Assembly (NCBI GenBank): GCA_945860865.1
Contig: CAMARW010000007.1
Span: forward strand, 1-64,000
From: Chitinophaga pinensis
GTDB taxonomy: Bacteria > Bacteroidota > Bacteroidia > UKL13-3
Length of the DNA: 64,000 nt
Direction of reading: 5' to 3'
How positions within the stretch are numbered: position 1 is the first letter of the stretch; each line of letters starts with the position of its first letter. Below the pieces are notes generated by a model. It worked only from the letters and a program-made list of their open reading frames with translations. It was not told the origin of the DNA and made no database searches. A program made the position numbers and the translations under genes. Below, in pieces: positions 1 to 8,478 of this stretch.

Positions 1-11
1 GCCAGATTCTT

Positions 12-48
12 AAAACCTCCTTACGCAAGTTTGGAGGTTTTTTTTTGC
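12..48 (+). terminator. Rho-independent terminator of a gene left of the window
   Basis: A 9-bp perfect stem (AAAACCTCC / GGAGGTTTT) with a 12-nt loop is followed directly by a run of T. It fits an intrinsic terminator reading rightward, for a gene that ends before the window begins. The convergent DUF58 gene ends at 166. Confidence 0.75.
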
Positions 49-67
49 TCTGCCGCGAATAGTTTGG

Positions 68-106
68 CCACGAATGCACGAATGGCATTGCCACGGATGC
101 ACGAAT
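68..106. repeat. Two copies of a 16-bp direct repeat (CCACGRATGCACGAAT)
   Basis: CCACGAATGCACGAAT and CCACGGATGCACGAAT lie 7 bp apart, and a partial copy (GGCACGAAT) follows near 133. The stretch 49-165 has no credible gene. Short repeats of this style are common intergenic filler in Bacteroidota; no function is claimed. Confidence 0.6.
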
Positions 107-165
107 TTATTTTGCCTGAGGGTGCGGCTATTGGCACGAATCTTTTTGCAGGAGCTAGCTGCTCC

Positions 166-1065
166 CTACCTCCGGTGCATTATGAATGCTTGCAATACCT
201 GGTTAAAATCTGGGCCAATGATGGCTTCGTTATAATCAATTTTATATTGTAAGCATTTTAATTTTATGGCCTCTTTATGTTGCTTGTAATTTTTAAGATA
301 TATTTCTTTAACGGCGTTGGGATGCAATTTCAACTCTTCTCCGGTCTCTAAATCTTTGAATAAATAGGGTCGGTTATCGAAATCAAACAATAGCTCTTTG
401 GTTTGATCCTGAATATCAAATAAAACAACTTCATGTTTATTGTATTTCAAATGTTGAAGCGATTCAAATAATGCCTCATTGGAGTTGTTTAAAAAATCGC
501 TAAATACAATAACCAAAGAGCGCTTATGTATTCCTTCGGCTAAATAATGCAGTGTTTTCGCAATCTCACTGGCTTTTTGAATTTTAGGTTCAAGCAAACA
601 AGATTGGAGTTTTGAGAATAATAATTTTTGGTGTGTTAATCCTAGTTTAGCAGAGCTATGAAACCAAAGTTCATCATTGAATAAGGAAATACCTGAGGCA
701 TCTCTTTGCTTTTTCATAAGTTGAATAAGCGAAGCTGCGGCAATAACACTAAATCTAATTTTATTAAAACCCTCTGAAGGAAAATACATAGAGCCCGAGG
801 TATCTATTACAATTTGGCAGCGCAAATTGGTTTCTTCCTCGAAGCGTTTTACGAACAGTTTATCTGTTCGGGCATATAATTTCCAATCAATATTTTTGGT
901 GCTCTCGCCGTTATTATATTGTCGGTGTTCTGCAAATTCTACCGAAAAACCGTGATACGGACTTTTATGCAAGCCCGTTAAAAAACCTTCTACTACTTGT
1001 TTGGCAAGTAATTCTAAGTTTGAAATGTGTAGTAAATCTGATTCTTTAAATTGGGTATTTGCCAT
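166..1065 (-). CDS. DUF58 domain protein (MoxR/VWA-associated)
   Basis: This 299-residue soluble protein carries the DUF58 hallmark around residues 38-75: a HGFSVEF segment, then an R-x-Y-N-N-G-E stretch leading into the conserved IDWK. A VWA-like MIDAS start, DTSGSM, follows near residue 88, so a metal-binding von Willebrand-like fold is likely. In Bacteroidota these proteins usually sit with a MoxR AAA+ ATPase and BatA/BatB proteins and are thought to act in chaperone-like assembly or stress tolerance. Here the upstream neighbour is a membrane protein 1 bp away, and any MoxR/Bat genes would lie beyond the left edge. The domain assignment is firm; the cellular role is inference. Confidence 0.88.
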   Translation of the reverse strand: MANTQFKESDLLHISNLELLAKQVVEGFLTGLHKSPYHGFSVEFAEHRQYNNGESTKNIDWKLYARTDKLFVKRFEEETNLRCQIVIDTSGSMYFPSEGFNKIRFSVIAAASLIQLMKKQRDASGISLFNDELWFHSSAKLGLTHQKLLFSKLQSCLLEPKIQKASEIAKTLHYLAEGIHKRSLVIVFSDFLNNSNEALFESLQHLKYNKHEVVLFDIQDQTKELLFDFDNRPYLFKDLETGEELKLHPNAVKEIYLKNYKQHKEAIKLKCLQYKIDYNEAIIGPDFNQVLQAFIMHRR

Positions 1066-1066
1066 T

Positions 1067-2794
1067 TTATTCTAAATTACTTAAGCCTTCAACTTTAAAC
1101 TGGCTAATTTTAACCCGTAAACTATCATTTGTTTGAATACTAAATTGGCAAATTGACGTGCTATTAAGTTCCGGTAGCTCAATGTAATAACTGTAGTTAT
1201 TCATTTGATTGTACTTAACTTCTGGATAGCTAAGTCTAATTTTATTTTCTTTGGTTTGATTTTCATTTAGTATCACTGAATGTATATAACCTCCACCTAA
1301 CCCCGGGTTGGATTCGAGATTTAGATTTACTTTTAGGTATTTGAATGAAGTTAAATTTAGTTTACTAGCGAAGAAAATATTGGAAGAATCTTTATATATA
1401 TATTTTTGAAAAGTAGAATCTACATTTACAATTACTTCTTTGAAATAGCTCGATTCCTTTGAAATCCAATCCTGATTATCTAATAAACTTTTTTGAAGAG
1501 GAGTCACATTCGGATTCAAAAATACTTCTGAATAATATGCTCGGTTCATATCATAATAATGCAGAATCGTTTTATTGTACTGATTAATCTGAAATAGGTT
1601 TAAACCTATTAAAAAGAATAGTATAATGCCTATGATATATCTGGTTGAACCAACCCAATAGCGTTGTAATAATGCTGAGAATGCTAATAAAAAAACAGGG
1701 TAACTTTGCATTAAGGCTCTGGTAGAGTAACTGCCGCCGTATTTCCAATCACTCCAAGATATGATGACCCAAATATTGAGCATGCAAAACCATAAAACAG
1801 CCTTTTTGAATGGGTAGTTTTTGATGTAAAAAAAGCCTATAACAAAAAAAATGGTAATAGGAGTATAGATGAACCATCCTTTTTCAAAACCAAAAAGCAC
1901 CCTGAAAAAGGGTGATAAAAAGCGCCAAGCACTACCTACATCATAGATAAAAAAGCCAGTTACATATTGCCAATAAACGAGTTGTGGTAGTATTCCAATA
2001 ATACCGCCTAGGGCTGCTAAATAAACCATAGGCAGATTCATTTTTACCAAATTCCATTTTTCATGAGCCACTTCTTTGGTATGTGTATTCCATAAAATGG
2101 GAATCAATACCATGATGGCTTCTGTTGGTCGAGATATGGTTGCTAATCCAATAATAAACCCAGCAAAAAATGCGGTTAAGAAATGTGGATTTTCATGCCA
2201 CTTTTGCGTCAGCCATAATATAATACAATACAATAAAAAGATGGGCGCATGACTTTGCGCACTATCAATAGAAATGTATTGAATAGCATTAGTAGCAAGA
2301 ATTACAGCAGCTAGGCTGATACTAGTGATAGTGTCTGTAAAGTATTTTAATAAAACGGCTCTGAGGATAAATAAAGCCAGAATGGCATAGATTACCACAC
2401 CAAATCCTATGGCATGTTGGTAGGGTGCAGAGAATCCATCTGGCAAATAATTGCTATTTAAGGCATATCCATGTGCGATTAGAAAGAGCGGTAAATGAAT
2501 AATGGAAACGCCGCCAAGGTATTTAAACACATAATTTTGCGTTTTTTCATGGATATTAGCTTGGTAAAAATTTCCTCCTGAAAGTTTGTATTTTTGGTCG
2601 ATGCTATCTTGAAAGGCAAGTTTTTTTACATCTTTATAAATGAGTATGGCCGGTAAATGCAGGTAGTATCCATAGGCATCCCATGTAGTAATTTTAAGTG
2701 GCTCATTGCTTTGTTTATCTGGGTAGGCACCACGGTATGCAAGTAAAATAATACCAAGCACCAAACAAGTAAGGAAGGAAATAAGGTTCTTCAT
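1067..2794 (-). CDS. Polytopic membrane protein, probable GT-C glycosyltransferase
   Basis: The ORF track starts 13 codons earlier, but MKNLISFLTCLV gives a clean first membrane segment, so I place the start at 2794 (575 residues). About eleven hydrophobic segments fill residues 1-400, followed by a polar domain of roughly 150 residues. After the first span comes a D-A-Y-G-Y-Y-L-H-L-P motif in the first external loop, the position where GT-C enzymes (dolichyl/undecaprenyl-phosphate-sugar users) place their catalytic acidic residue. This suggests sugar transfer from a lipid carrier on the periplasmic side. The acceptor is unknown. It ends 1 bp before the DUF58 gene, so the two are probably co-transcribed. 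Confidence 0.6.
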   Translation of the reverse strand: MKNLISFLTCLVLGIILLAYRGAYPDKQSNEPLKITTWDAYGYYLHLPAILIYKDVKKLAFQDSIDQKYKLSGGNFYQANIHEKTQNYVFKYLGGVSIIHLPLFLIAHGYALNSNYLPDGFSAPYQHAIGFGVVIYAILALFILRAVLLKYFTDTITSISLAAVILATNAIQYISIDSAQSHAPIFLLYCIILWLTQKWHENPHFLTAFFAGFIIGLATISRPTEAIMVLIPILWNTHTKEVAHEKWNLVKMNLPMVYLAALGGIIGILPQLVYWQYVTGFFIYDVGSAWRFLSPFFRVLFGFEKGWFIYTPITIFFVIGFFYIKNYPFKKAVLWFCMLNIWVIISWSDWKYGGSYSTRALMQSYPVFLLAFSALLQRYWVGSTRYIIGIILFFLIGLNLFQINQYNKTILHYYDMNRAYYSEVFLNPNVTPLQKSLLDNQDWISKESSYFKEVIVNVDSTFQKYIYKDSSNIFFASKLNLTSFKYLKVNLNLESNPGLGGGYIHSVILNENQTKENKIRLSYPEVKYNQMNNYSYYIELPELNSTSICQFSIQTNDSLRVKISQFKVEGLSNLE

Positions 2795-2859
2795 AGTATA
2801 TTGCAAAGTAAAGTAAATTAGCGGCAAACACAAACCTTGAGAGCTAGGTAAAAGGCATA

Positions 2860-2889
2860 AAAAAGCCGCTCCATTTGGAGCGGCTTTTT
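2860..2889 (-). terminator. Intrinsic terminator downstream of trxA
   Basis: A 13-bp stem (AAAAAGCCGCTCC / GGAGCGGCTTTTT) closes on an ATTT loop. Read on the minus strand it ends in a run of T immediately after the trxA stop codon. The T/A runs on both sides could make it work in either direction, but only the minus-strand gene ends here. Confidence 0.85.
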
Positions 2890-2898
2890 ATTTTAAAA

Positions 2899-3216
2899 TT
2901 ATAAATGTGCGTTTAACTTATTTGCCAAAACATGTTTTGGAACTGCACCAACTTGTTTATCTACTACTTGTCCGTTTTTGAAAAACAATAAGGCAGGAAT
3001 ACTCATGATGCCAAATTCAGTGGCAACACGTGGGTTATTATCTACATCTAATTTCCCTATAACGGCTTTGCCTTCATATTCTTTTGCCAGTTCATCTACA
3101 ACTGGGCCAACCATGCGGCAGGGGCCACACCATTCTGCCCAAAAATCTACTAATACTGGTTTGTCTGATTTAAGCACCACTTCCTCGAAGTTGCTATCTG
3201 TTAATTCTAATGCCAT
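2899..3216 (-). CDS. trxA: Thioredoxin
   Basis: A 105-residue single thioredoxin domain without a signal peptide. The redox motif WCGPC has its cysteines at residues 30 and 33, the cis-proline loop SIPAL is present, and the buried Asp in VDFWAEW is kept. Length and motifs match classical cytoplasmic thioredoxin 1, the disulfide reductant for ribonucleotide reductase, methionine sulfoxide reductases and peroxiredoxins, itself recharged by thioredoxin reductase (not in this window). It appears monocistronic: a strong terminator follows and dnaE lies upstream with its own stop 98 bp away. A TATCTTGC box at about 3240-3250 (minus strand) may be part of its promoter. Confidence 0.96.
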   Translation of the reverse strand: MALELTDSNFEEVVLKSDKPVLVDFWAEWCGPCRMVGPVVDELAKEYEGKAVIGKLDVDNNPRVATEFGIMSIPALLFFKNGQVVDKQVGAVPKHVLANKLNAHL

Positions 3217-3313
3217 ATTTTTTATATTTATATTTTTGTTCGCAAGATAAATGCCATCCGTTAAATTGCAACAATTTGTCAGGTTTTAACTTTAAAGACT
3301 TTTTTTATAAATG

Positions 3314-6300
3314 TTAATTGAGTTTGTAAATTAGGTTTAAATTTTTTAGTTCCTCCAATGCTTCGTTGCTTGGACTAAATTTAACTTTTGTGGAGAGCAT
3401 TCTTAAAGACGAATTTTCATCGGTGTCTATAAAATCAAAATTAAGAGCGCAGTTCCCTGGTTTTTCTTTGGGCAAATTTTGAAAATATTGCATTAAATTT
3501 CCAGTAAGTTTATTAAGCTCTACCTGTACGGTTATTTTGTTAAAATATTTATCACGAACTTCATTTAGCATTTCAATGCTTTGAACTTTTAATTCAAAAA
3601 CATTTTCATTGCCCCACCTATTATCAACTCTGCCCTTAATGTAAATAAAGTACCCTACTTCCATAAATCGCCTAAAATTTATGTAGGTATCTGTAAACAT
3701 TACCATTTGGTAATTGCCAGAAAAATCTTCGATGGTTACACTTCCAAAATTTTTCCCTGTTTTAGTAACCCTATGTTCTGCAACGGTTACAACACCGGCA
3801 ATTCTAACTTCTTTACCTTTAAGTGGAGCTAAATCTGAAAGTTCTGAAATTTTGTGTGTTGTTAATTTGTCAATTTCAATTTTATATGGATCGAGTGGAT
3901 GGCCAGATAAATACATGCCCACCATCTCTTTTTCTGAATTTAATTGTTGCATTAAATTCCAAGGTTCAGCAGCTGGCAATGGTGGTTCTGGAAGTATAAC
4001 CCCAGAAACTGCTCCAAATAAACTCATTACATTACTAGCCGCGTTGGCCTGAACCGAATTGCCATAGCGTATAGCTTTTTCAATGGTTGGTATTTCATCC
4101 GGACCAGAGGCAAAATATTGGGAGCGGGAGCTACTTTCAAAGCAATCAAATCCACCTGCTAGGGCTAGTGATTCTAGAGTTTTTTTGTTCACAGCCCTCA
4201 AGTTTACTCTTTTGGTAAGGTCGAATATGCTTTTATACGGACCATTTTCTCTTTCTTGGATGATGGCTTCTACGGCCGCTTCACCTACACCTTTAATTGC
4301 GTTCAAACCAAAACGTATTTGGCCAGCTTTGTTCACAGCAAAGGTGGCAAAAGATTCGTTTACATCTGGACCTAAAACAAGTACACCCATGCGCCTACAT
4401 TCCTCCATAAAGAAGGATACTTTTTCTATGTTACCTAAGTTGGTGGTGAGCACTGCGGCCATATATTCTGCTGGGTAATGTGTTTTTAAATAGGCTGTAT
4501 GATAGGCTACATAAGCATAGCAAGTTGAGTGTGATTTATTAAATGCATATTGGGCAAATGCTTCCCAATCTGTCCAAATTTTCTCTAATGTTTCTGCTTT
4601 AAATCCTTTTGCGCCTGCACCTTCCATGAACTTTCCCTTCATTTTATCTAGGGTGTAGCGGTCTTTTTTACCCATGGCTTTTCGCAAGGTATCTGCATCA
4701 CCCTTGGTAAAGTTGGCAATTTTTTGGGAGAGCAACATTACTTGCTCTTGGTAAACTGTAATACCATAAGTAGGCTCTAGGTATTCTTTCATTTCTTCCA
4801 AATCGTAACTAATGGCTTCTCTGCCATGTTTACGGGCAATAAAATTTGGAATATATTGAATTGGGCCTGGTCTATACAAGGCATTCATGGCAATCAAATC
4901 ATCAAACTTGTCTGGCTTAAGGTCTTTGAGGTGTTTTTGCATACCGGCACTTTCAAACTGGAAAGTACCATTGGTTTCGCCTCTTTGGTATAGCTCGTAG
5001 GTTTTAACATCATCGAGCGGAATGTCTTCTAACACAATATCAACATTGTGATTTTGCTTTATAAGCACCATGGCATCTTTTAAAATGGTTAAGTTTTTTA
5101 ACCCCAAAAAGTCCATTTTAATAACACCAGCATCTTCAATTACTTTACCCTGAAACTGCGTTACCAATAAATCTGAGTCTTTGGCAACAGCTACCGGAAT
5201 TAAATCGGTAAGGTCGGAGGGTGCAATAATAATTCCCGCCGCATGCACGCCTGTTCCGCGCACGGAGCCCTCTAATATTTCTGCTTCTTTTAAAACACGC
5301 GCATTAATATCGGTACCTTTATATAGTTCCCTGAGTTTTTTTACATTTTCTAAATCTTCCGATTGCAGCCCTTCTTTTTCTTTTAGGCTTTTATCGCCAT
5401 CCATGGGGGCGTTTAACAAACGGCCAAGTTCAATGCCAGGTTTATCGGGCACTAATTTTACCAAAGCATTGGCTTCTTGTAGCGGTAGATCTAACACGCG
5501 CGCCACATCTTTAATACTCATTTTGGCAGCCATAGTGCCATAAGTTACAATTTGCGCAACTTGGTTTCTGCCATATTTTTTTACTACGTAATCAATTACT
5601 TTTTGCCTGCCCGCATCATCAAAGTCGGTATCAATATCGGGCATTGATTTACGATCTGGATTCAAGAAACGTTCAAAAAGCAAATCGTATTTAATTGGGT
5701 CGATGTTGGTTATGCCAATGCAATAAGCCACGGCAGAACCCGCCGCAGAACCACGCCCCGGACCAATAAACACACCTAGCTCTCTACCTGCGCGGATGAA
5801 ATCGGATACAATTAAAAAATATCCCGCAAATCCCATTGTGCGAATGGTATGCAGTTCAAAGTTTAAACGCTCTTCTACCTCTGGCGAAATGTCTTTGTAA
5901 CGCGCTTTGGCACCTGTATAAGTAAGGTGGTGGAGGTAGTCGTCTTGCGTTAAAAAACCAGGTGGAATTTCGTAATTGGGTAGTAGAATATCACGCTTTA
6001 AATCGAGCGTTTCAATTTTATCTATTACCATATTGGTATTGTCTATGGCTTGCGGTATATCGCTAAATACCTTCGACATTTCTTCGGTAGTTTTAAAGAA
6101 AAACTGGTCGTTATAAAAAGCAAAACGTTTTCCTTTAATGCTCACATCATCATCTATTTCTTTTACGGTTGGGGTACTTTGTTTTTCGCCAGTGTTAATA
6201 CAAAGTAAAATATCGTGGGCATTGGCATCTTTCTGGTCTACATAATGCGAATCGTTGGAAGCAATGATAGGCACATTGTATTTGAGCGAAAATTTAATGA

Positions 6301-6889
6301 GAACCTCATTTACTTTGTTTTGGTCTGGAATATCATGGCGTTGCAGTTCTATGTAATAGTCTTCGCCAAATAAATCGAGCCACCATTTAAACTCAATTTC
6401 TCCGGCTTCTTCGCCTTTTTTTAAAATGGTTTTAGGAACAGAGGCACCTAAGCAACACGTGGTGGCAATTAAACCCTTATGGTATTTTAAAATGAGCTGT
6501 TTATCTATACGCGGGTATTTGCCATACATACCTTCCATGTATCCTAGGGAGCAAAGTTTGATTAAGTTTTTATAGCCCTCTTCATTTTTGGCCAACATGA
6601 GTTGGTGGTATCGAATGTCTTTATCTTCTTTAGTAAACGAGTGTTTGGTTCGATCCGAAACCACATAAAACTCGCAACCTACAATGGGTTTTACTTTAAG
6701 GGTTCCATCTGCGTTTTTATGCTTGTAGGCTTCGGCCACAAACTCAAAGGCGCCAAACATATTGCCATGATCAGTTATGGCCAAGGCAGGCATGTTATCT
6801 GAAAGCGCTTTTTTGTATAATTTGCCAATATCTGCCGCGCCATCGAGCAAAGAAAACTGTGTGTGTACGTGTAGGTGTGAAAACTGCAT
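3314..6889 (-). CDS. dnaE: DNA polymerase III alpha subunit
   Basis: A 1191-residue replicative polymerase of the DnaE type. In order: an N-terminal PHP domain (FSHLHVHTQFSLLDG at the start, ITDHGNMFG), the polymerase core with GPGRGSAAGS and the catalytic acidic cluster PDIDTDFDD, the fingers region with YQEQVM, a helix-hairpin-helix segment (GLNAIKGVGE), and a C-terminal OB fold (VRIAGVVT...GSVTIEDFSG). Length is typical for DnaE1. There is no built-in DnaQ exonuclease domain, so proofreading must come from a separate epsilon subunit or the PHP domain. On the minus strand, TACTTTCG about 30 bp upstream of the start resembles a Bacteroidota -7 box. Confidence 0.97.
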   Translation of the reverse strand: MQFSHLHVHTQFSLLDGAADIGKLYKKALSDNMPALAITDHGNMFGAFEFVAEAYKHKNADGTLKVKPIVGCEFYVVSDRTKHSFTKEDKDIRYHQLMLAKNEEGYKNLIKLCSLGYMEGMYGKYPRIDKQLILKYHKGLIATTCCLGASVPKTILKKGEEAGEIEFKWWLDLFGEDYYIELQRHDIPDQNKVNEVLIKFSLKYNVPIIASNDSHYVDQKDANAHDILLCINTGEKQSTPTVKEIDDDVSIKGKRFAFYNDQFFFKTTEEMSKVFSDIPQAIDNTNMVIDKIETLDLKRDILLPNYEIPPGFLTQDDYLHHLTYTGAKARYKDISPEVEERLNFELHTIRTMGFAGYFLIVSDFIRAGRELGVFIGPGRGSAAGSAVAYCIGITNIDPIKYDLLFERFLNPDRKSMPDIDTDFDDAGRQKVIDYVVKKYGRNQVAQIVTYGTMAAKMSIKDVARVLDLPLQEANALVKLVPDKPGIELGRLLNAPMDGDKSLKEKEGLQSEDLENVKKLRELYKGTDINARVLKEAEILEGSVRGTGVHAAGIIIAPSDLTDLIPVAVAKDSDLLVTQFQGKVIEDAGVIKMDFLGLKNLTILKDAMVLIKQNHNVDIVLEDIPLDDVKTYELYQRGETNGTFQFESAGMQKHLKDLKPDKFDDLIAMNALYRPGPIQYIPNFIARKHGREAISYDLEEMKEYLEPTYGITVYQEQVMLLSQKIANFTKGDADTLRKAMGKKDRYTLDKMKGKFMEGAGAKGFKAETLEKIWTDWEAFAQYAFNKSHSTCYAYVAYHTAYLKTHYPAEYMAAVLTTNLGNIEKVSFFMEECRRMGVLVLGPDVNESFATFAVNKAGQIRFGLNAIKGVGEAAVEAIIQERENGPYKSIFDLTKRVNLRAVNKKTLESLALAGGFDCFESSSRSQYFASGPDEIPTIEKAIRYGNSVQANAASNVMSLFGAVSGVILPEPPLPAAEPWNLMQQLNSEKEMVGMYLSGHPLDPYKIEIDKLTTHKISELSDLAPLKGKEVRIAGVVTVAEHRVTKTGKNFGSVTIEDFSGNYQMVMFTDTYINFRRFMEVGYFIYIKGRVDNRWGNENVFELKVQSIEMLNEVRDKYFNKITVQVELNKLTGNLMQYFQNLPKEKPGNCALNFDFIDTDENSSLRMLSTKVKFSPSNEALEELKNLNLIYKLN

Positions 6890-7054
6890 ATAAATATCTA
6901 GTTAACGAAAGTACGCCATGCGTAATACATTCTAGGTAGGTGTTGAAAAGTAGCTCTCAAAAGCATTTAGAATGGCGGAAATTAAAAGTTTTCAACTTTA
7001 TTTTTTTTGAACTCAAGAAACAATTAAACCAATTTCATTACCTTGCATCTTACC

Positions 7055-8362
7055 ATGATGAAAAAATATTTATTCTTGCTTTGTTTGTGGTGCCAATATC
7101 AAGGATTAGTAGCACAAGCCTTATATTTTCCACCCTTGGTGGGTTCTACTTGGAGCACAACTGCCGCAGCCGATTTGGGTTGGTGTACAGATAAAATAGA
7201 TAGTTTGTATAACTTTTTAGATGGTACAAATACCAAAGGATTTATTGTTTTAAAAGATGGCAAAATAGTATTAGAAAAATACTTTAAAACGTTTACGCAA
7301 GACAGTTTTTGGTATTGGGCATCGGCGGGTAAAACCATGACAGCTCTAATGGTTGGAGTGGCCCAACAAAAAGGCTTGCTAAAATTAAGCGATACCAGCT
7401 CCAAGTATTTGGGCAGTGGTTGGACAAGTTTAGGTTCGGCCCAAGAAGATAAAATAAGTATTTACCATCAATTGAGCATGACAAGTGGATTGGATGATGG
7501 GTTAGATAAAGATTGCACGGCAGATTCTTGTTTGCTTTTTAAAGCAGAGGCCGGCACACGTTGGGCATATCATAATGCGCCGTATACGCTTTTAGATAAA
7601 GTAATTGAATCGGCCAGTGGCAGAAGTTTTCAGCAATATTATAATACCGAAATTAGAAACAAAACGGGCATAAATGGCATTTGGACAAGGTTGGGCAATA
7701 ACAATGTTTTATTGAGCAACCCCCGCAGTATGGCAAGGTTTGGCTTGCTTTTGCTGAACCAAGGCAAATGGGATCAAACAGGTGTGTTGAACGATACGAA
7801 TTTCTTTACATCCATGATTCAATCCTCTCAAGGTTTAAATCCATCTTATGGTTATTTAACTTGGTTAAACGGAAAAGGAAAGGCGATGTTTCCGGGTTCG
7901 CAGATAGTGTTTAATACAGATTTGGCGCCCAATGCGCCCAAAGATATGTATGCGGCCATGGGTAAAAACGGACAGCTTATTAACGTGGTGCCTTCCCAAA
8001 ATTTGGTGGTGGTAAGGGTAGGAGACGCACCGGGCGATAATGGCGAAGTGCCGGTTACCTTTAACAACGATATTTGGAAGTATTTAAACAAAGTTATTTG
8101 TGCGCCAAGCACGGGTATATCTGTAATTGAAACTCTTCAAAATCTAAAACTTTACCCCAACCCAACAAGCTTTGAAATAAATTTAAACGGTGTTCTTGCA
8201 AATGAGTTAAGCGAAGTATCTTTATATAATCTTCAAGGGGGATTAATACAAAGTTTTGAACCTAATTTAAAACTGAGTGTAGCGGGAATTCCATCGGGTA
8301 TATACTTATTAAAAATAAGCACCCAAAATAGTATTGGTTTTGTGAAGTTGGTGAAGGAGTGA
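7055..8362 (+). CDS. Secreted beta-lactamase-family serine hydrolase with type IX sorting domain
   Basis: The listed ORF opens at a TTG; ATGATGAAAAAA at 7055 gives a standard signal peptide (KKYLFLLCLWCQYQGLVAQ), so that start is preferred (435 residues). The catalytic fold is a class C beta-lactamase/penicillin-binding type: S-A-G-K supplies the SxxK nucleophile and Lys (about residues 90-93) and YHN the YxN motif (about 172-174). It most likely acts as an esterase or D-amino-acid peptidase; antibiotic hydrolysis cannot be inferred. The last 75 residues (NLKLYPNPT..., ending FVKLVKE) are a type A T9SS C-terminal sorting domain, so the protein should be exported through the Sec and type IX systems. 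It stands alone between dnaE and the fic gene. Confidence 0.88.
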   Translation: MMKKYLFLLCLWCQYQGLVAQALYFPPLVGSTWSTTAAADLGWCTDKIDSLYNFLDGTNTKGFIVLKDGKIVLEKYFKTFTQDSFWYWASAGKTMTALMVGVAQQKGLLKLSDTSSKYLGSGWTSLGSAQEDKISIYHQLSMTSGLDDGLDKDCTADSCLLFKAEAGTRWAYHNAPYTLLDKVIESASGRSFQQYYNTEIRNKTGINGIWTRLGNNNVLLSNPRSMARFGLLLLNQGKWDQTGVLNDTNFFTSMIQSSQGLNPSYGYLTWLNGKGKAMFPGSQIVFNTDLAPNAPKDMYAAMGKNGQLINVVPSQNLVVVRVGDAPGDNGEVPVTFNNDIWKYLNKVICAPSTGISVIETLQNLKLYPNPTSFEINLNGVLANELSEVSLYNLQGGLIQSFEPNLKLSVAGIPSGIYLLKISTQNSIGFVKLVKE

Positions 8363-8428
8363 TTATTTAAATATACTTTTTTTGATGATTTAAAGATGTA
8401 AAAAGGTGTGAAAAAAGTTTTAAAAAGC

Positions 8429-8457
8429 TTGAAAATTAATTTTTATGACTATATTTG
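8429..8457 (+). promoter_or_regulatory. Promoter of the fic gene (TTG-N18-TATATTTG)
   Basis: TATATTTG at 8450-8457 matches the Bacteroidota -7 consensus TAnnTTTG exactly. A TTG at 8429-8431 sits 18 bp upstream, the usual -33 spacing. The predicted transcript starts near 8463, giving a leader of about 15 nt before the ATG at 8479. Confidence 0.65.
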
Positions 8458-8476
8458 TCATGAATTAATTTGTCAT
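8445..8476 (+). promoter_or_regulatory. Candidate operator for the Fic/HTH protein
   Basis: ATGAC (8445-8449) and GTCAT (8457-8461) form an inverted repeat with 7 bp between the arms, lying across the -7 box. A third GTCAT half-site follows at 8472-8476, just before the start codon. The encoded protein has an N-terminal XRE-type helix-turn-helix, so autorepression is a reasonable inference. Binding itself is not shown by sequence. Confidence 0.5.
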
Positions 8477-8478
8477 AC

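Noticed and set aside
31-252. 73-residue + strand ORF at the left edge
   Set aside because: It begins in the terminator T-run, runs through repeats and overlaps the DUF58 gene antisense; no recognisable protein.
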